Positions 50,303-58,685 of a stretch of 64,000 nucleotides of DNA are shown here, one piece after another. Both the position numbers and the translations under genes were made by a program. How positions within the stretch are numbered: the stretch's first letter is position 1; each line of letters starts with the position of its first letter. Source of the stretch: Halobacillus hunanensis (GTDB lineage Bacteria > Bacillota > Bacilli > Bacillales > Halobacillaceae); assembly GCF_900166655.1 (NCBI RefSeq), contig NZ_FVZB01000007.1, positions 186,001-250,000 of the forward strand. The letters are read 5' to 3'. The notes under the pieces are model-generated. The model saw nothing but the letters and a program-made list of their open reading frames with translations. It made no database searches and was not told where the DNA came from.

Positions 50303-51163
50303 TTATTTAGGAGGGGCGTTTAAAAAGAACAAGGCGATTGTTCCTGGGCCAGCATGGGCGCCAATCACGGCACCGATCATGTCAATTTCCACCTGGGTGG
50401 CCCCGCATTCGGATTTGATTAAGTCAGCAAGCTTTTCAGCCGTCTCAATGTCATCCCCATGACTGATGGCAATTCGCTGCTGCTCTAATTGCTGACCTCT
50501 TTCCTGCATGACTTCGACCATCCGTTTTAAAACTTTTTTAGAGCCGCGAATTTTTTCTAAGGGAATCAGTTTCCCTTCTTCCACGTGCAGGAGAGGTTTA
50601 ATTTTTAACAAACTGCCGACAAAGGCGGCTGTTTTGCTGACGCGTCCGCCGCGGTATAAATATTCGAGATCATCAACGGTGAAAATATGTTCCATATGTT
50701 CGATATAGTAGTTGCTGACTTTGATAATCTCATCGAAAGATCCGCCATTCTCAGCTAATTCAGCGGCTCTGATGGCAATGAGACCGTAGCCTAAGGAAGC
50801 AGCTTTTGTATCAATGACTTCAAACTGGGCGTCGGGATACTCTTCTTTGATTTCTTGTTCAATCATCTTAGCCGTTTGATATGTGCCTGAAAGCTCTGAG
50901 GAGAGGGCATAATAAATGAAGGGCTGATGGCTCTCAACATATTTAAGGAAGGTTTCCCGGAATAGGTTTGGCGAAACTTGCGAAGTCTTCGGGGCTTCCC
51001 CTTCTTTCATTAACTTATAAACCTCTTTTGGGGTAATGGTTTGTCCATCTTGAAATTCCTGGTCCCCAATGGTTACACCGAGAGAAACTCGATCCAGATT
51101 ATAGTTATGTAATGTTTCTTCCGATAGATCACTGGCTGAGTCACATAGAATTTGAATCCTCAT
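50303..51163 (-). CDS. yitS: DegV-family fatty acid-binding protein (YitS-like)
   Basis: A 286-residue protein of the DegV/FakB family, which holds a fatty acid for phosphorylation by FakA. The N-terminal ILCDSASDLSEE, the SSELSGTYQTAK segment and the C-terminal GAVIGAHAGPGTIALFF motif (ligand and kinase contact) are intact. The start at 51163 follows AGGTGAT. In B. subtilis yitS lies beside yitT, as here. It is a single minus-strand gene. Confidence 0.88.
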   Translation of the reverse strand: MRIQILCDSASDLSEETLHNYNLDRVSLGVTIGDQEFQDGQTITPKEVYKLMKEGEAPKTSQVSPNLFRETFLKYVESHQPFIYYALSSELSGTYQTAKMIEQEIKEEYPDAQFEVIDTKAASLGYGLIAIRAAELAENGGSFDEIIKVSNYYIEHMEHIFTVDDLEYLYRGGRVSKTAAFVGSLLKIKPLLHVEEGKLIPLEKIRGSKKVLKRMVEVMQERGQQLEQQRIAISHGDDIETAEKLADLIKSECGATQVEIDMIGAVIGAHAGPGTIALFFLNAPPK

Positions 51164-51350
51164 GTTTATCACCTGCATTCTTTTAATTTTGTTATGTTAA
51201 GTTTAGAGTGAAGAGACTGGTTAGTCAAAGTATATTCAAAAAGATAGGATTATTGCTGTTCTTTTATGGGAAACCATAAATAAAGGCTTGATTTTAGTTC
51301 GTACCGGTGATAAAACAGAATAGTGTTATATGAATGGTAAGGAGGCTGCT

Positions 51351-52202
51351 ATGTTTTCATTTGAATCTAGACGGATCATAATTGTTATTTTTGGGGCAGT
51401 GCTGAATGCGATCTCACTAAATCTCTTTTTAATTGAAGCAAATGTATATGCGAGTGGGTTTACTGGGGTAGCCCAGTTAATGACAAGTATTCTTCAAGAC
51501 TTTTTCAACGTATCTATTGTCAGTACTGGTCTTATTTTATTTATACTTAATATACCTGTTGCTATCCTGGGATGGTTCAAAGTTGGAAAAGGATTTACGG
51601 TTTACAGTGTCATCTCTGTCGCCTTTACAACTCTTTTTCTTGAACTAATTCCGGTAATGCAGTTGTCCGAAGATATCATCTTGAACGCTGTATTTGGCGG
51701 TGTAATTGGTGGTGTTGGTGTTGGGATCACGCTAAAATGGGGTGCTTCTACTGGCGGTCTGGATATTATTGCGATGATTTTATCGCGAATGAAGGATCGG
51801 CCGATCGGAATTTACTTCCTAATTATCAACAGTGTGATTATTGCTGTAGCCGGCTTTTTATATTTACCGGAAAATGCTTTATATACACTTTTAACACTTT
51901 ATGTAACAACTCGTGTGATCGATGCTGTTCATACACGCCATGAGAAGTTGACAGCAATGATTATTACGACACAAGCTGCAGATTTAGAAAAAGCTATTCA
52001 TGCTAAAATGGTAAGAGGGATTACGACCTTACCTGCAAAAGGGGCATTTACCCAGCAGGACAAGAATATGCTTGTAATGGTTATTACAAGGTATGAGTTG
52101 TATGATTTGCAGCACATTATTACAGAGGTAGATCCTCAAGCCTTTACAAATATTGTGCAGACGACCGGCATTTTTGGCTTTTTTAGAAAAGATGACAAAT
52201 AG
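51351..52202 (+). CDS. yitT: YitT-family (DUF2179) membrane protein
   Basis: A 283-residue protein with five to six membrane helices in the first 190 residues (GASTGGLDIIAMIL is the family signature) and a C-terminal soluble DUF2179 domain (RHEKLTAMIITTQAADLEKA, ending TGIFGFFRKDDK). The start at 51351 follows TAAGGAGG; an in-frame ATG at 51330 precedes that site. Its transport or sensing role is unknown. Confidence 0.9.
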   Translation: MFSFESRRIIIVIFGAVLNAISLNLFLIEANVYASGFTGVAQLMTSILQDFFNVSIVSTGLILFILNIPVAILGWFKVGKGFTVYSVISVAFTTLFLELIPVMQLSEDIILNAVFGGVIGGVGVGITLKWGASTGGLDIIAMILSRMKDRPIGIYFLIINSVIIAVAGFLYLPENALYTLLTLYVTTRVIDAVHTRHEKLTAMIITTQAADLEKAIHAKMVRGITTLPAKGAFTQQDKNMLVMVITRYELYDLQHIITEVDPQAFTNIVQTTGIFGFFRKDDK

Positions 52203-52228
52203 TTGTATAGGAATATCAAAAGGATGTG

Positions 52229-53152
52229 ATGATGCTGAAGAAGCTGTCGCCGATCATGATCGGACTTATGATCATATTATTAGTGGCATGTTCAGAATCA
52301 AATTCGGAATCTACTTCAGGTGGGGATGAGGAAATGAACAAGAAGGATCAACCCGTTGGAAAAGAGGCTCCGGAGTACAATGTGATCCCTTTTATTGAAC
52401 AACTTACGTTTGATGCCAACGTAAAAGCGGATGAGAATCAAGTTAATGTCCAATTCTCGTTAACGAATGAAGCAGAAAAACCAGTGATTCTCGGGTTCAG
52501 TTCCAGTCAATTATATGAAATCACCATTGTGAACGAGGCGGGGGAAACGGTCTATAAATATTCTGAAGGTCAAATGTTTGCCCAGAGTCTGACAACGAAA
52601 GATCTGAAACCTGGTGATCAGCTCGAGGCGAAGGAGCTAGTCGAGAAGGAATTGCCTGACGGTCAATATGAAGCAAGAATGACGTTTTTAGTGGCCACGA
52701 TCAATGATCAGCCACTTGAATCACGTCCTTTTCAAATCACGAAACCCTTTGCGATAGGGGAAGAAGTTGAATCAAATCCTGACACTGGTACGGATAAAGA
52801 AGCTGCGAATGAGAATTCCTCCCAAGCTGGGGTAAGCCTTGATATGGTCGGAGAAGTTTTTCGTAATTTTACACTAACAGGTGAAAATGGCCAGTATAAA
52901 GTAACGGGTGAAGCCAATGTTCGTGAGGGGAAGTTTTATTATAGTGTAGATGATGGACATAATGTGCTGATCGAGAGTAAGGCTGTTGAGGTAGAAAAAG
53001 CAGCCCCGGAATGGTCTGAATTTACGATTCAAATGGACATTCCTAAAGATCAGCTTCCAGAACAAGGAGCTCTTGTGATGACGATTTATCAGCTGGACGA
53101 AAACGGCCAGCCTGTTAACTTGAACTATGTTCCATTAGAAAATTTCGGATAA
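52229..53152 (+). CDS. Lipoprotein with BsuPI and Gmad2-like domains
   Basis: A ~307-residue exported lipoprotein. The signal peptide ends in lipobox LLVAC, then a Ser/acidic linker. Residues ~45-155 form a BsuPI domain (intracellular proteinase inhibitor type), and a second beta-sandwich near 200-300 resembles the Gmad2 domain of spore/germination proteins. In B. subtilis the ipi gene for BsuPI lies at this place after yitT but encodes a small cytoplasmic protein; here it is a lipid-anchored, two-domain form. The start could be GTG 52226, ATG 52229 or ATG 52232. Confidence 0.82.
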   Translation: MMLKKLSPIMIGLMIILLVACSESNSESTSGGDEEMNKKDQPVGKEAPEYNVIPFIEQLTFDANVKADENQVNVQFSLTNEAEKPVILGFSSSQLYEITIVNEAGETVYKYSEGQMFAQSLTTKDLKPGDQLEAKELVEKELPDGQYEARMTFLVATINDQPLESRPFQITKPFAIGEEVESNPDTGTDKEAANENSSQAGVSLDMVGEVFRNFTLTGENGQYKVTGEANVREGKFYYSVDDGHNVLIESKAVEVEKAAPEWSEFTIQMDIPKDQLPEQGALVMTIYQLDENGQPVNLNYVPLENFG

Positions 53153-53162
53153 ATGGATAAAG

Positions 53163-53201
53163 AAAAAGGCTGAGATGTTGAATTCAACGTCTCAGCCTTT
53201 G
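53163..53201. terminator. Bidirectional terminator after the BsuPI lipoprotein gene
   Basis: AAAGGCTGAGA and TCTCAGCCTTT with inner GTTGAATTCAAC form a nearly perfect long stem between convergent genes. Confidence 0.9.
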
Positions 53202-53205
53202 TTGG

Positions 53206-53469
53206 TTAAAAGCCTTTTTCTGTAAGCAGCCCTTCTACTTTAGGTGTCAGAGCTTCCCAATCTGCATCAGGTAATTTATTTACTGTAATGAAGTTTTGGA
53301 AGCCAAATACATTATCGACACCCTCAAGTGCCATTAATTCATTCATTACATCATAATCACTGGTTTGCCCTGGCATCACAGATACACTGCCGTCTCCTTT
53401 AAAAATAAGAGAATCAGTTGTGAATTTGCGTGCATTCGGGTTTGGTGTTTCTTCAACTTTGATCGACAT
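53206..53469 (-). CDS. Scaffold protein Nfu/NifU N-terminal domain protein
   Basis: An 86-residue protein made only of the Nfu_N domain: VEETPNPNARKFT at the start, VFGFQNFITVNK in the middle. There is no CxxC cluster-binding C-terminal domain, so it cannot be a complete Fe-S scaffold; such stand-alone domains are common in Bacillaceae. The start at 53469 follows AGGGAGGG. It resembles B. subtilis YitR from memory. Confidence 0.82.
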   Translation of the reverse strand: MSIKVEETPNPNARKFTTDSLIFKGDGSVSVMPGQTSDYDVMNELMALEGVDNVFGFQNFITVNKLPDADWEALTPKVEGLLTEKGF

Positions 53470-53601
53470 AAAAAGTCCCTCCCTTACTACTTGTCTCACT
53501 TATTTTAGCAGAAAAACTTCCTGCACAAAACTGACAGCATAATGTTTGCGTATATGATTAGGCTTTATGGTACAATGAGATCACTTTAAGGGAGGGGTTA
53601 A

Positions 53602-54429
53602 ATGGAGACAAAATTGATAGACGTGCTTCAACCTATCAAGGACAATGATTTTACATTGCCTGAGGGGAAGAGCTTGCAAGAACTTACAACATTGATGCTT
53701 CAAAGGATTGGCACTGTTCATCCTGTTCTTCGTGATGACTTGATCCATGAGATTATTACGGCCTTCATTGAACGTGGCCACTATAACAATGAACAGGTAA
53801 AGAATATCTTACAATCCGTTTTAAATAAAAATTATTTATTTTATCGAATCGGGAGCTCGAAGAAGGAAGAAGACGCTGTCTTTAAGAGGAGTTTCTCTGT
53901 TCTGCTCATCCCGCCGATCATGAAACGGCACCGTGAACAGCCGTTTCTAAAGGAAGAAGAGGTACACAGAGTATGGGATAACCTCAAGAAATATATGCAG
54001 CAGGAATCGGATCATAGAGGATATGTTCCTGGCAAAGGATGGGCCCATGCGATGGCTCATGCTGCTGATGCTCTTGAGAGTGTAGCTGCGTGTGATGAGA
54101 TCACCTCAGAGGAAGTTAAACAGATGCTTCCAATTATTCGAACACAATTTTTAATTGATCAGCCTTATTTATTTGATGAAGAAGAACGAATGGTTACAGC
54201 GATTTTAACGATGTTTCAAAAAATCGAGCCTCAGGAGCGTCTGGAGTGGGTCGAAACACTGCTCTATATTCGTGAAAGCTGGAATAACCCAGATGAAGAG
54301 ATTATCATAAATAATTGTAAACATTTATTGCGTGCTCTTTACTTTAGAGTCCTTGATGAAAATTACGATCAATTGCGGAACGTCGTCAAGAACCTGCTCC
54401 GTGAACTAAGGAAGCAGGAGGCTTACTAA
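53602..54429 (+). CDS. DUF2785-family protein
   Basis: A 275-residue, all-helical, cytoplasmic protein. The central motif YVPGKGWAHAMAHAADAL, with its pattern of histidines and an aspartate, is the DUF2785 signature and may bind a metal. No signal peptide or membrane helix is present. AGGGAGGGG precedes the ATG. It is a single-gene unit with its own terminator. The function is unknown. Confidence 0.83.
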   Translation: METKLIDVLQPIKDNDFTLPEGKSLQELTTLMLQRIGTVHPVLRDDLIHEIITAFIERGHYNNEQVKNILQSVLNKNYLFYRIGSSKKEEDAVFKRSFSVLLIPPIMKRHREQPFLKEEEVHRVWDNLKKYMQQESDHRGYVPGKGWAHAMAHAADALESVAACDEITSEEVKQMLPIIRTQFLIDQPYLFDEEERMVTAILTMFQKIEPQERLEWVETLLYIRESWNNPDEEIIINNCKHLLRALYFRVLDENYDQLRNVVKNLLRELRKQEAY

Positions 54430-54448
54430 ACGATATTGAACATGAAAA

Positions 54449-54480
54449 AAGGACCAAACCTGTAAAAAGGTCTGGTCCTA
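54449..54480 (+). terminator. Terminator after the DUF2785 gene
   Basis: AGGACCAAACCT pairs with AGGTCTGGTCCT around a 6-nt loop; it also lies just beyond the convergent DUF3813 gene. Confidence 0.85.
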
Positions 54481-54489
54481 TTTGAATCG

Positions 54490-54702
54490 TTAACGCATGT
54501 TCTGGTGATTGTTGTCCAGCTGCTGTTCTAACTGCTGTAGCTGTTGTTTCTCCTGTTGAGAACATTGGCTATATGCAGATTGAATCGCTTGCTTGGCTGC
54601 TTGCATATCTTGTGCATTCGCAGTATGACCACCATTTTGGCGTCTGTTTTGTGTGAAACGGCTAACAGCTTGTTTGGCATTCTCAAATAAGGAATTTTCC
54701 AT
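54490..54702 (-). CDS. DUF3813 small protein
   Basis: A 70-residue, glutamine-rich helical protein (QQEKQQLQQLEQQLD near the end) that fits the DUF3813 group found beside yitU in Bacillus. AGGAGG within the end of the preceding small gene serves as its ribosome binding site, so the two small genes form one minus-strand unit. Function unknown. Confidence 0.78.
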   Translation of the reverse strand: MENSLFENAKQAVSRFTQNRRQNGGHTANAQDMQAAKQAIQSAYSQCSQQEKQQLQQLEQQLDNNHQNMR

Positions 54703-54704
54703 TT

Positions 54705-54845
54705 TTAAAAGCCTCCTACTGTGTGCTGGTCAGCTTCGATTTCCTTACGCTTAGCATCAGTCAGCCTCTGGGGCTCCATTTGACTCTCGTCAAACGGTTT
54801 AACTTCCACCCAGCGTTTTTCTTCATTTTGCTTTTTCTTATCCAT
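54705..54845 (-). CDS. Small highly charged protein, 46 residues (YizC-like)
   Basis: It begins MDKKKQNEEKRWVEVKPFDE and is almost entirely charged and hydrophilic. A strong AGGAGGG lies 7 nt upstream, and the stop is two bases before the start of the DUF3813 gene, whose ribosome binding site it contains. B. subtilis has a small gene (yizC) at the corresponding place. The ORF is below the usual size cut-off but the start signal and tight packing support it. Confidence 0.75.
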   Translation of the reverse strand: MDKKKQNEEKRWVEVKPFDESQMEPQRLTDAKRKEIEADQHTVGGF

Positions 54846-54863
54846 GACAAGTCCCTCCTGTCA

Positions 54864-54902
54864 CTAAAAAAAGCCTGAACGCTTTCTTTCGCGTCCAAGC
54901 TT
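54864..54902 (-). terminator. Terminator of yitU
   Basis: On the minus strand AAGCTTGGACGC pairs with GCGTTCAGGCTT (12 pairs, two G-U) and is followed by seven T. Confidence 0.8.
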
Positions 54903-54945
54903 AGTATGGCTTGATGCTCTATAACTACTCTAGGTAAAAATTAAC

Positions 54946-55770
54946 TTACATTGCTTTCGTTTTCAGTTGCAGGTAGTCACCTAGAAATTCTGCGATACCA
55001 TTGTTCTCATTTGTCCCCGCTACGTGATTGGCTCTGTTTTTCAGTTCATCAATTGCATTACCCATTGCTACGCCAACACCTGCATAGTCAATCATTTCAA
55101 AGTCATTATCTTCATCTCCAAATGCGATAATGCGATCTTTGGGAATATGATAATAATGAGAAATCTTTTCTAAACCAACTGCTTTGTTCATGCCGGCACG
55201 TACGATCTCAATAACATGCCACGGCGCTCCCCATTTCCTATGTTCAATAATGGAGGCATGCACATCCAGTTCGTCACGTAAGGCTTGAATTTTATCCTCT
55301 TCTGGATGAATAAGCAGGGAAGTCGGGTCTTCCGTCAAATTTGCTTGCAACCGTCCGATAGTAATCGGGTTATCATCAGTCGTATGGAATATTTCCATGA
55401 TCTCATCATCGTGCTGATCCAAATAGACGTCATCCATTACTTCGGCAAGAATGTTTTTTACACCAAGTTCGTGGCAAGTATGAATAATCTTCCGAGCAGT
55501 ACGAACGGATAATGGCGAGTGCAAGGCATCCCAGCGTTCATACTTCGGGTGGTGGATTAAAGCACCGTTAAAGTTAACCATTGGAGTGTTTAATCCAAGC
55601 TCATGATAAAAATCAATACTTGCTCGATGCGGCCGTCCTGTTGCGATGCATACGATATGTCCTTGTTCGATCGCAGTAAGGACCATCGCTTTCGTCTCTG
55701 GACTTATTGTTTTCTCATCTGTTAGTAACGTTCCATCTAAATCAAGCGCAATCAAGTGCTGTTTCGTCAT
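54946..55770 (-). CDS. yitU: Cof-type HAD phosphatase (YitU-like)
   Basis: A 274-residue HAD hydrolase with the large C2B cap of the Cof group. Motif I LIALDLDGTLL, motif II ATGRP, motif III lysine in GMNKAVGLEK and motif IV AFGDEDNDFEMIDYAG are intact. The start at 55770 follows GAGGTGA. B. subtilis YitU acts on FMN precursor phosphate among other sugar phosphates; that activity is inferred only by orthology. It sits with yitV and yitW in the usual order. Confidence 0.88.
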   Translation of the reverse strand: MTKQHLIALDLDGTLLTDEKTISPETKAMVLTAIEQGHIVCIATGRPHRASIDFYHELGLNTPMVNFNGALIHHPKYERWDALHSPLSVRTARKIIHTCHELGVKNILAEVMDDVYLDQHDDEIMEIFHTTDDNPITIGRLQANLTEDPTSLLIHPEEDKIQALRDELDVHASIIEHRKWGAPWHVIEIVRAGMNKAVGLEKISHYYHIPKDRIIAFGDEDNDFEMIDYAGVGVAMGNAIDELKNRANHVAGTNENNGIAEFLGDYLQLKTKAM

Positions 55771-55960
55771 TTTCTTCACCTCATTTATGTATCGTCAAGT
55801 GTAGCGAGTATAGAGATTATATGTAAACAAATACTATCACGAATACCTAATACTTTCCAAGTAAATGTACCCAGTGTTACGATTATATATAGTGTACACC
55901 ATAATTATTAGCCTAATCTTAACAGAAAGTAAAGAATCAACAAGAAAGGATTCGAGCATA

Positions 55961-56725
55961 ATGATTGGCATCTATCGAGAACGTTATAAGGAAATTCCAG
56001 TGCTGGTAATTGTAGAGGATAGGAAGAAAGACGAAGCGTTGCCTGTGTTTACATATTTTCACGGTTTTACGTCTGCCAAGGAGCATAATCTTCCGCAAGC
56101 TTATTTGCTGGCTGAAAAAGGATATCGTGTTATTCTGCCCGACAGTCTCTACCATGGGGAAAGGGAGAATGGGATCTCCAAACAAGCATTAAATTTTAAA
56201 TTTTGGGATATTGTGCATCAAAATTTGCAGGATTTACAAGCTATAAAAGAGGAACTTGACCATCGCAACCTTATTAAAGACCGTCGATTTGGAGTAGGGG
56301 GAACGTCAATGGGCGGTGTCACTACGAGCGCAGCCTTAACCCTTTATCCGTGGATTCAATCGGCTTCTGTAATGATGGGTTCACCTAAACTTGTCGACTT
56401 TGCTAAAAAGTTAATCCTGGATGTCGAAAAGACGGGGATTGAACTTCCAATTAGCGAGGCAGAATTGCATCAGCTTTATCAATCGCTGGAAACCATTGAC
56501 TTATCAACACAGATGGACAAACTGCAAGGCCGGCCATTATTTTTCTGGCATGGTGATGCTGATCCCGTGGTACCATTTGAGCATTCGTATGATTTCTATA
56601 ATCAAGCGGTTGAATATTATAGAAATCCTGAGAATATTCAATTTCTCCGTGAAGCTGGCCGTGACCATAAGGTAAGCCGATTTGCCATTAAAGAGATGGT
56701 AAACTGGATTGAAATTGTTCTCTAG
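55961..56725 (+). CDS. yitV: Alpha/beta-hydrolase (YitV-like)
   Basis: A 254-residue cytoplasmic serine hydrolase. The oxyanion region TYFHGFTSAKEHN, the nucleophile elbow GVGGTSMGGV (Ser in GTSMG), the acid in FWHGDADPVVPFEHS and the final histidine in GRDHKVSR make up a complete triad. The start at 55961 is preceded by AAAGGA at long spacing; the ORF extends upstream to 55865 but without a ribosome binding site. Relatives act as esterases on unknown substrates. It is followed by yitW. Confidence 0.87.
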   Translation: MIGIYRERYKEIPVLVIVEDRKKDEALPVFTYFHGFTSAKEHNLPQAYLLAEKGYRVILPDSLYHGERENGISKQALNFKFWDIVHQNLQDLQAIKEELDHRNLIKDRRFGVGGTSMGGVTTSAALTLYPWIQSASVMMGSPKLVDFAKKLILDVEKTGIELPISEAELHQLYQSLETIDLSTQMDKLQGRPLFFWHGDADPVVPFEHSYDFYNQAVEYYRNPENIQFLREAGRDHKVSRFAIKEMVNWIEIVL

Positions 56726-56800
56726 CAAGGTTTAGTGGTTTAATCTTTGTGAAAATATGTTTATAATAAGGTATGAATTTATGTGAAGGGGGAAGTATTT

Positions 56801-57112
56801 GTGGATACAGCACTTGAAGAAAATATCATGGGTGCCCTGGAGAATGTGATTGACCCTGAACTTGGGATTGATATCGTAAATCTCGGTCTCGTTTACGGCG
56901 CCGATATGGATGATAATGGAAATACAACTGTAACAATGACATTAACCGCAATGGGCTGCCCATTGGCAGGTCACATCGAACAGGATGTGAAACGAGTCCT
57001 TGCTGATCTTCCAGAGGTAAACGAAATAACCGTTAACATCGTTTGGAATCCGCCTTGGACTAAAGACCGTATGAGTCGTTATGCAAAAATAGCTCTCGGT
57101 ATTCCAGATTGA
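56801..57112 (+). CDS. yitW: DUF59/MIP18-family protein (YitW-like)
   Basis: A 103-residue protein of the SufT/PaaD family linked to Fe-S cluster assembly. The motifs VIDPELGIDIVNLGLVYG, TAMGCPLAGH (with the conserved Cys) and VWNPPWTKDRMS are typical. The start is GTG at 56801, seven bases after AAGGGGGA; a GTG at 56783 precedes that site. A terminator follows. Confidence 0.9.
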   Translation: MDTALEENIMGALENVIDPELGIDIVNLGLVYGADMDDNGNTTVTMTLTAMGCPLAGHIEQDVKRVLADLPEVNEITVNIVWNPPWTKDRMSRYAKIALGIPD

Positions 57113-57125
57113 TCTAGAAGGAATG

Positions 57126-57155
57126 CCCCTGCCCTTAAAAGGCAGGGGTTTTTTT
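57126..57155 (+). terminator. Terminator after yitW
   Basis: CCCCTGCC and GGCAGGGG form a perfect 8-bp stem, followed by seven T. Confidence 0.93.
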
Positions 57156-57192
57156 CATAAATTAAACATGTACCCCGGAAGAAGCTGTCTAG

Positions 57193-57381
57193 GGGAGTTC
57201 GGTAAAACCGGGGCAGAGGAAGTTCGGTTAAGAACGGAGTTAAAGGAAGTTCGACTAAGTTCGGCACGTCCTGTGCCAACGTCGAACGACCCTACGTCGT
57301 GTAGGGCCTGTGCCAACACCGAACTACCCCACGTCGTGTGGGGCATGTGTCAACGTCGAACGACCCTACGTCCATGTGGGG
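57193..57381 (+). repeat. Composite AGTTCGG / 37-nt hairpin repeat, copy B
   Basis: Three 5' units (57193, 57218, 57245) carry G(G/A)AGTTCG; three 3' units of 37, 37 and 38 nt follow (57270-57306, 57307-57343, 57344-57381), each with CAAC(G/A)(T/C)CGAAC and a hairpin: CCCTAC/GTAGGG, CCCCAC/GTGGGG and CCCTAC/GTGGGG. The orientation is the same as copy A (6820-6973), with one more hairpin unit. It ends just before the mobB ribosome binding site, so a transcript reaching mobB from upstream would carry it in the leader. Confidence 0.82.
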
Positions 57382-57403
57382 CAAGGAAAAAGGATGAATG
57401 CCT

Positions 57404-57928
57404 ATGACACAAGCGCCTGTTTTTCAAATTGTTGGTTATAAAAATAGTGGGAAGACAACAGTTTTATGCGACCTGATTGAATATGGTTCTTCTATGGGAG
57501 ATCAAGTAGCGTCTATTAAGCGGCACGGTCATTACCAGCCGCTTGAACCAATGCACGATCATACCGATAGTTATCGCTTGCAAAAAGCTGGGTCCTTTTT
57601 AACAGGGGTAGACAGTGCTGACACCTTTCAATTAGAAGTTAACCATAAACAAGTCATGCCGCTTGAGCGTGTGATCAGATTATATCAATCGTTTAAACCG
57701 GACTTGATCATGATAGAAGGTTACAAAAACGCACCCTTCAAAAAAGCAGTGATTATAAAGGACGAAACAGATCTTTCTTTATTGGAGCTAGATCAGGTTG
57801 CCTTTGTTTTGACTTGGAATGAAGATTGGACAAGACATCTCGATGTGCCAGTTTATACGATGGAGCAATGGAACCAATCGATTGCATCTATTTATGAAAT
57901 CATAAAGAGGAGGGAAGAGAATGAGTAA
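57404..57928 (+). CDS. mobB: Molybdopterin-guanine dinucleotide biosynthesis protein B
   Basis: MobB is a P-loop GTPase that assists in making the guanine-dinucleotide form of the molybdenum cofactor. The 174-residue product has Walker A GYKNSGKTTVL, the switch motif HGHYQPLEP and the IMIEGYKN motif. The start could be 57398 or 57404; AAAAAGG precedes both. It overlaps moaE by 8 nt. The rest of the cofactor pathway is not in the window. Confidence 0.93.
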   Translation: MTQAPVFQIVGYKNSGKTTVLCDLIEYGSSMGDQVASIKRHGHYQPLEPMHDHTDSYRLQKAGSFLTGVDSADTFQLEVNHKQVMPLERVIRLYQSFKPDLIMIEGYKNAPFKKAVIIKDETDLSLLELDQVAFVLTWNEDWTRHLDVPVYTMEQWNQSIASIYEIIKRREENE

Positions 57929-58388
57929 GCTGTTTTGGATAACAGATGAAGCCATTTCAGTAGAAAAGGTCGTCCAGCTTGTTTCACGACGTGAAGCGGG
58001 AGCGATCAATACTTTTATTGGGACAGTGCGCGAATTTACATACGGAAAGCGAACGCTTCACTTAGAATATCAAGCGTATCGTTCCATGGCTGAAAAGAAA
58101 CTTGAACAATTAGGTATGGAGATCAAAGAGTGCTGGCCAGATGCGAAAGCAGCTATTGTTCATCGGGTTGGCCGATTAGACATAGAAGATATTGCGGTCG
58201 TTATCGCTGTTTCTACCCCGCATCGAGCCGATTCTTATGAAGCAAGCCGCTATGCTATTGAGCGGATTAAAGAGATGGTTCCGATTTGGAAAAAAGAGCA
58301 CTGGGAAGATGGAGATGCCTGGATCGGCGATCAAACAGAAACGAACTCATACCCTGAGGGCGCACCGCAAAAGGAGGATTTTAAATGA
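57921..58388 (+). CDS. moaE: Molybdopterin synthase large subunit
   Basis: MoaE converts cyclic pyranopterin monophosphate to molybdopterin using the thiocarboxylate of MoaD. The 155-residue protein has the GAINTFIGTVREFT start region, the IVHRVGRLDIEDIAVVIAVS core and the catalytic Lys motif PIWKKEHWEDGDAW. GGGAAG precedes the start; both ends overlap their neighbours, so the three-gene unit is tightly coupled. Confidence 0.95.
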   Translation: MSKLFWITDEAISVEKVVQLVSRREAGAINTFIGTVREFTYGKRTLHLEYQAYRSMAEKKLEQLGMEIKECWPDAKAAIVHRVGRLDIEDIAVVIAVSTPHRADSYEASRYAIERIKEMVPIWKKEHWEDGDAWIGDQTETNSYPEGAPQKEDFK

Positions 58389-58618
58389 ACCGCATTTTAT
58401 TATTTGCCGGATTACAAGAGAAGGCCGGGCAGGAAAGTATTGACCTTGAGGCAGCAGGCAAAACAGTCGAAGAGATCAAGCAGGAGGTTGGTCAGCAGTA
58501 TCAGCTTGAACGCCTTCATGAAGCTATGACGGCGGTTAACGAAGAGTATGCAGCCAACGATTACAAAGTTGCTGATGGGGATGTGATTGCTTTCATCCCA
58601 CCAGTAAGCGGAGGATAA
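58385..58618 (+). CDS. moaD: Molybdopterin synthase sulfur-carrier subunit
   Basis: A 77-residue ubiquitin-fold protein whose C-terminus FIPPVSGG provides the Gly-Gly that is thiocarboxylated. Its ATG overlaps the moaE stop by 4 nt. It is the last gene of the mobB-moaE-moaD unit. Confidence 0.94.
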   Translation: MNRILLFAGLQEKAGQESIDLEAAGKTVEEIKQEVGQQYQLERLHEAMTAVNEEYAANDYKVADGDVIAFIPPVSGG

Positions 58619-58639
58619 TAAAATAAAGTGCACGCCATA

Positions 58640-58681
58640 AAAAAGGAGAAAGCAGCTGTAAGTCAGATGCTTTCTCCTTTT
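58640..58681. terminator. Bidirectional terminator between moaD and uppP
   Basis: AAAAGGAGAAAGCA and TGCTTTCTCCTTTT form a 14-bp perfect stem between convergent genes. Confidence 0.92.
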
Positions 58682-58685
58682 CACA

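Noticed and set aside
57123-57407. Plus-strand ORF of 94 codons across the composite repeat
   Set aside because: It covers the terminator and the hairpin repeat; its apparent peptide repeats only mirror the DNA repeat.
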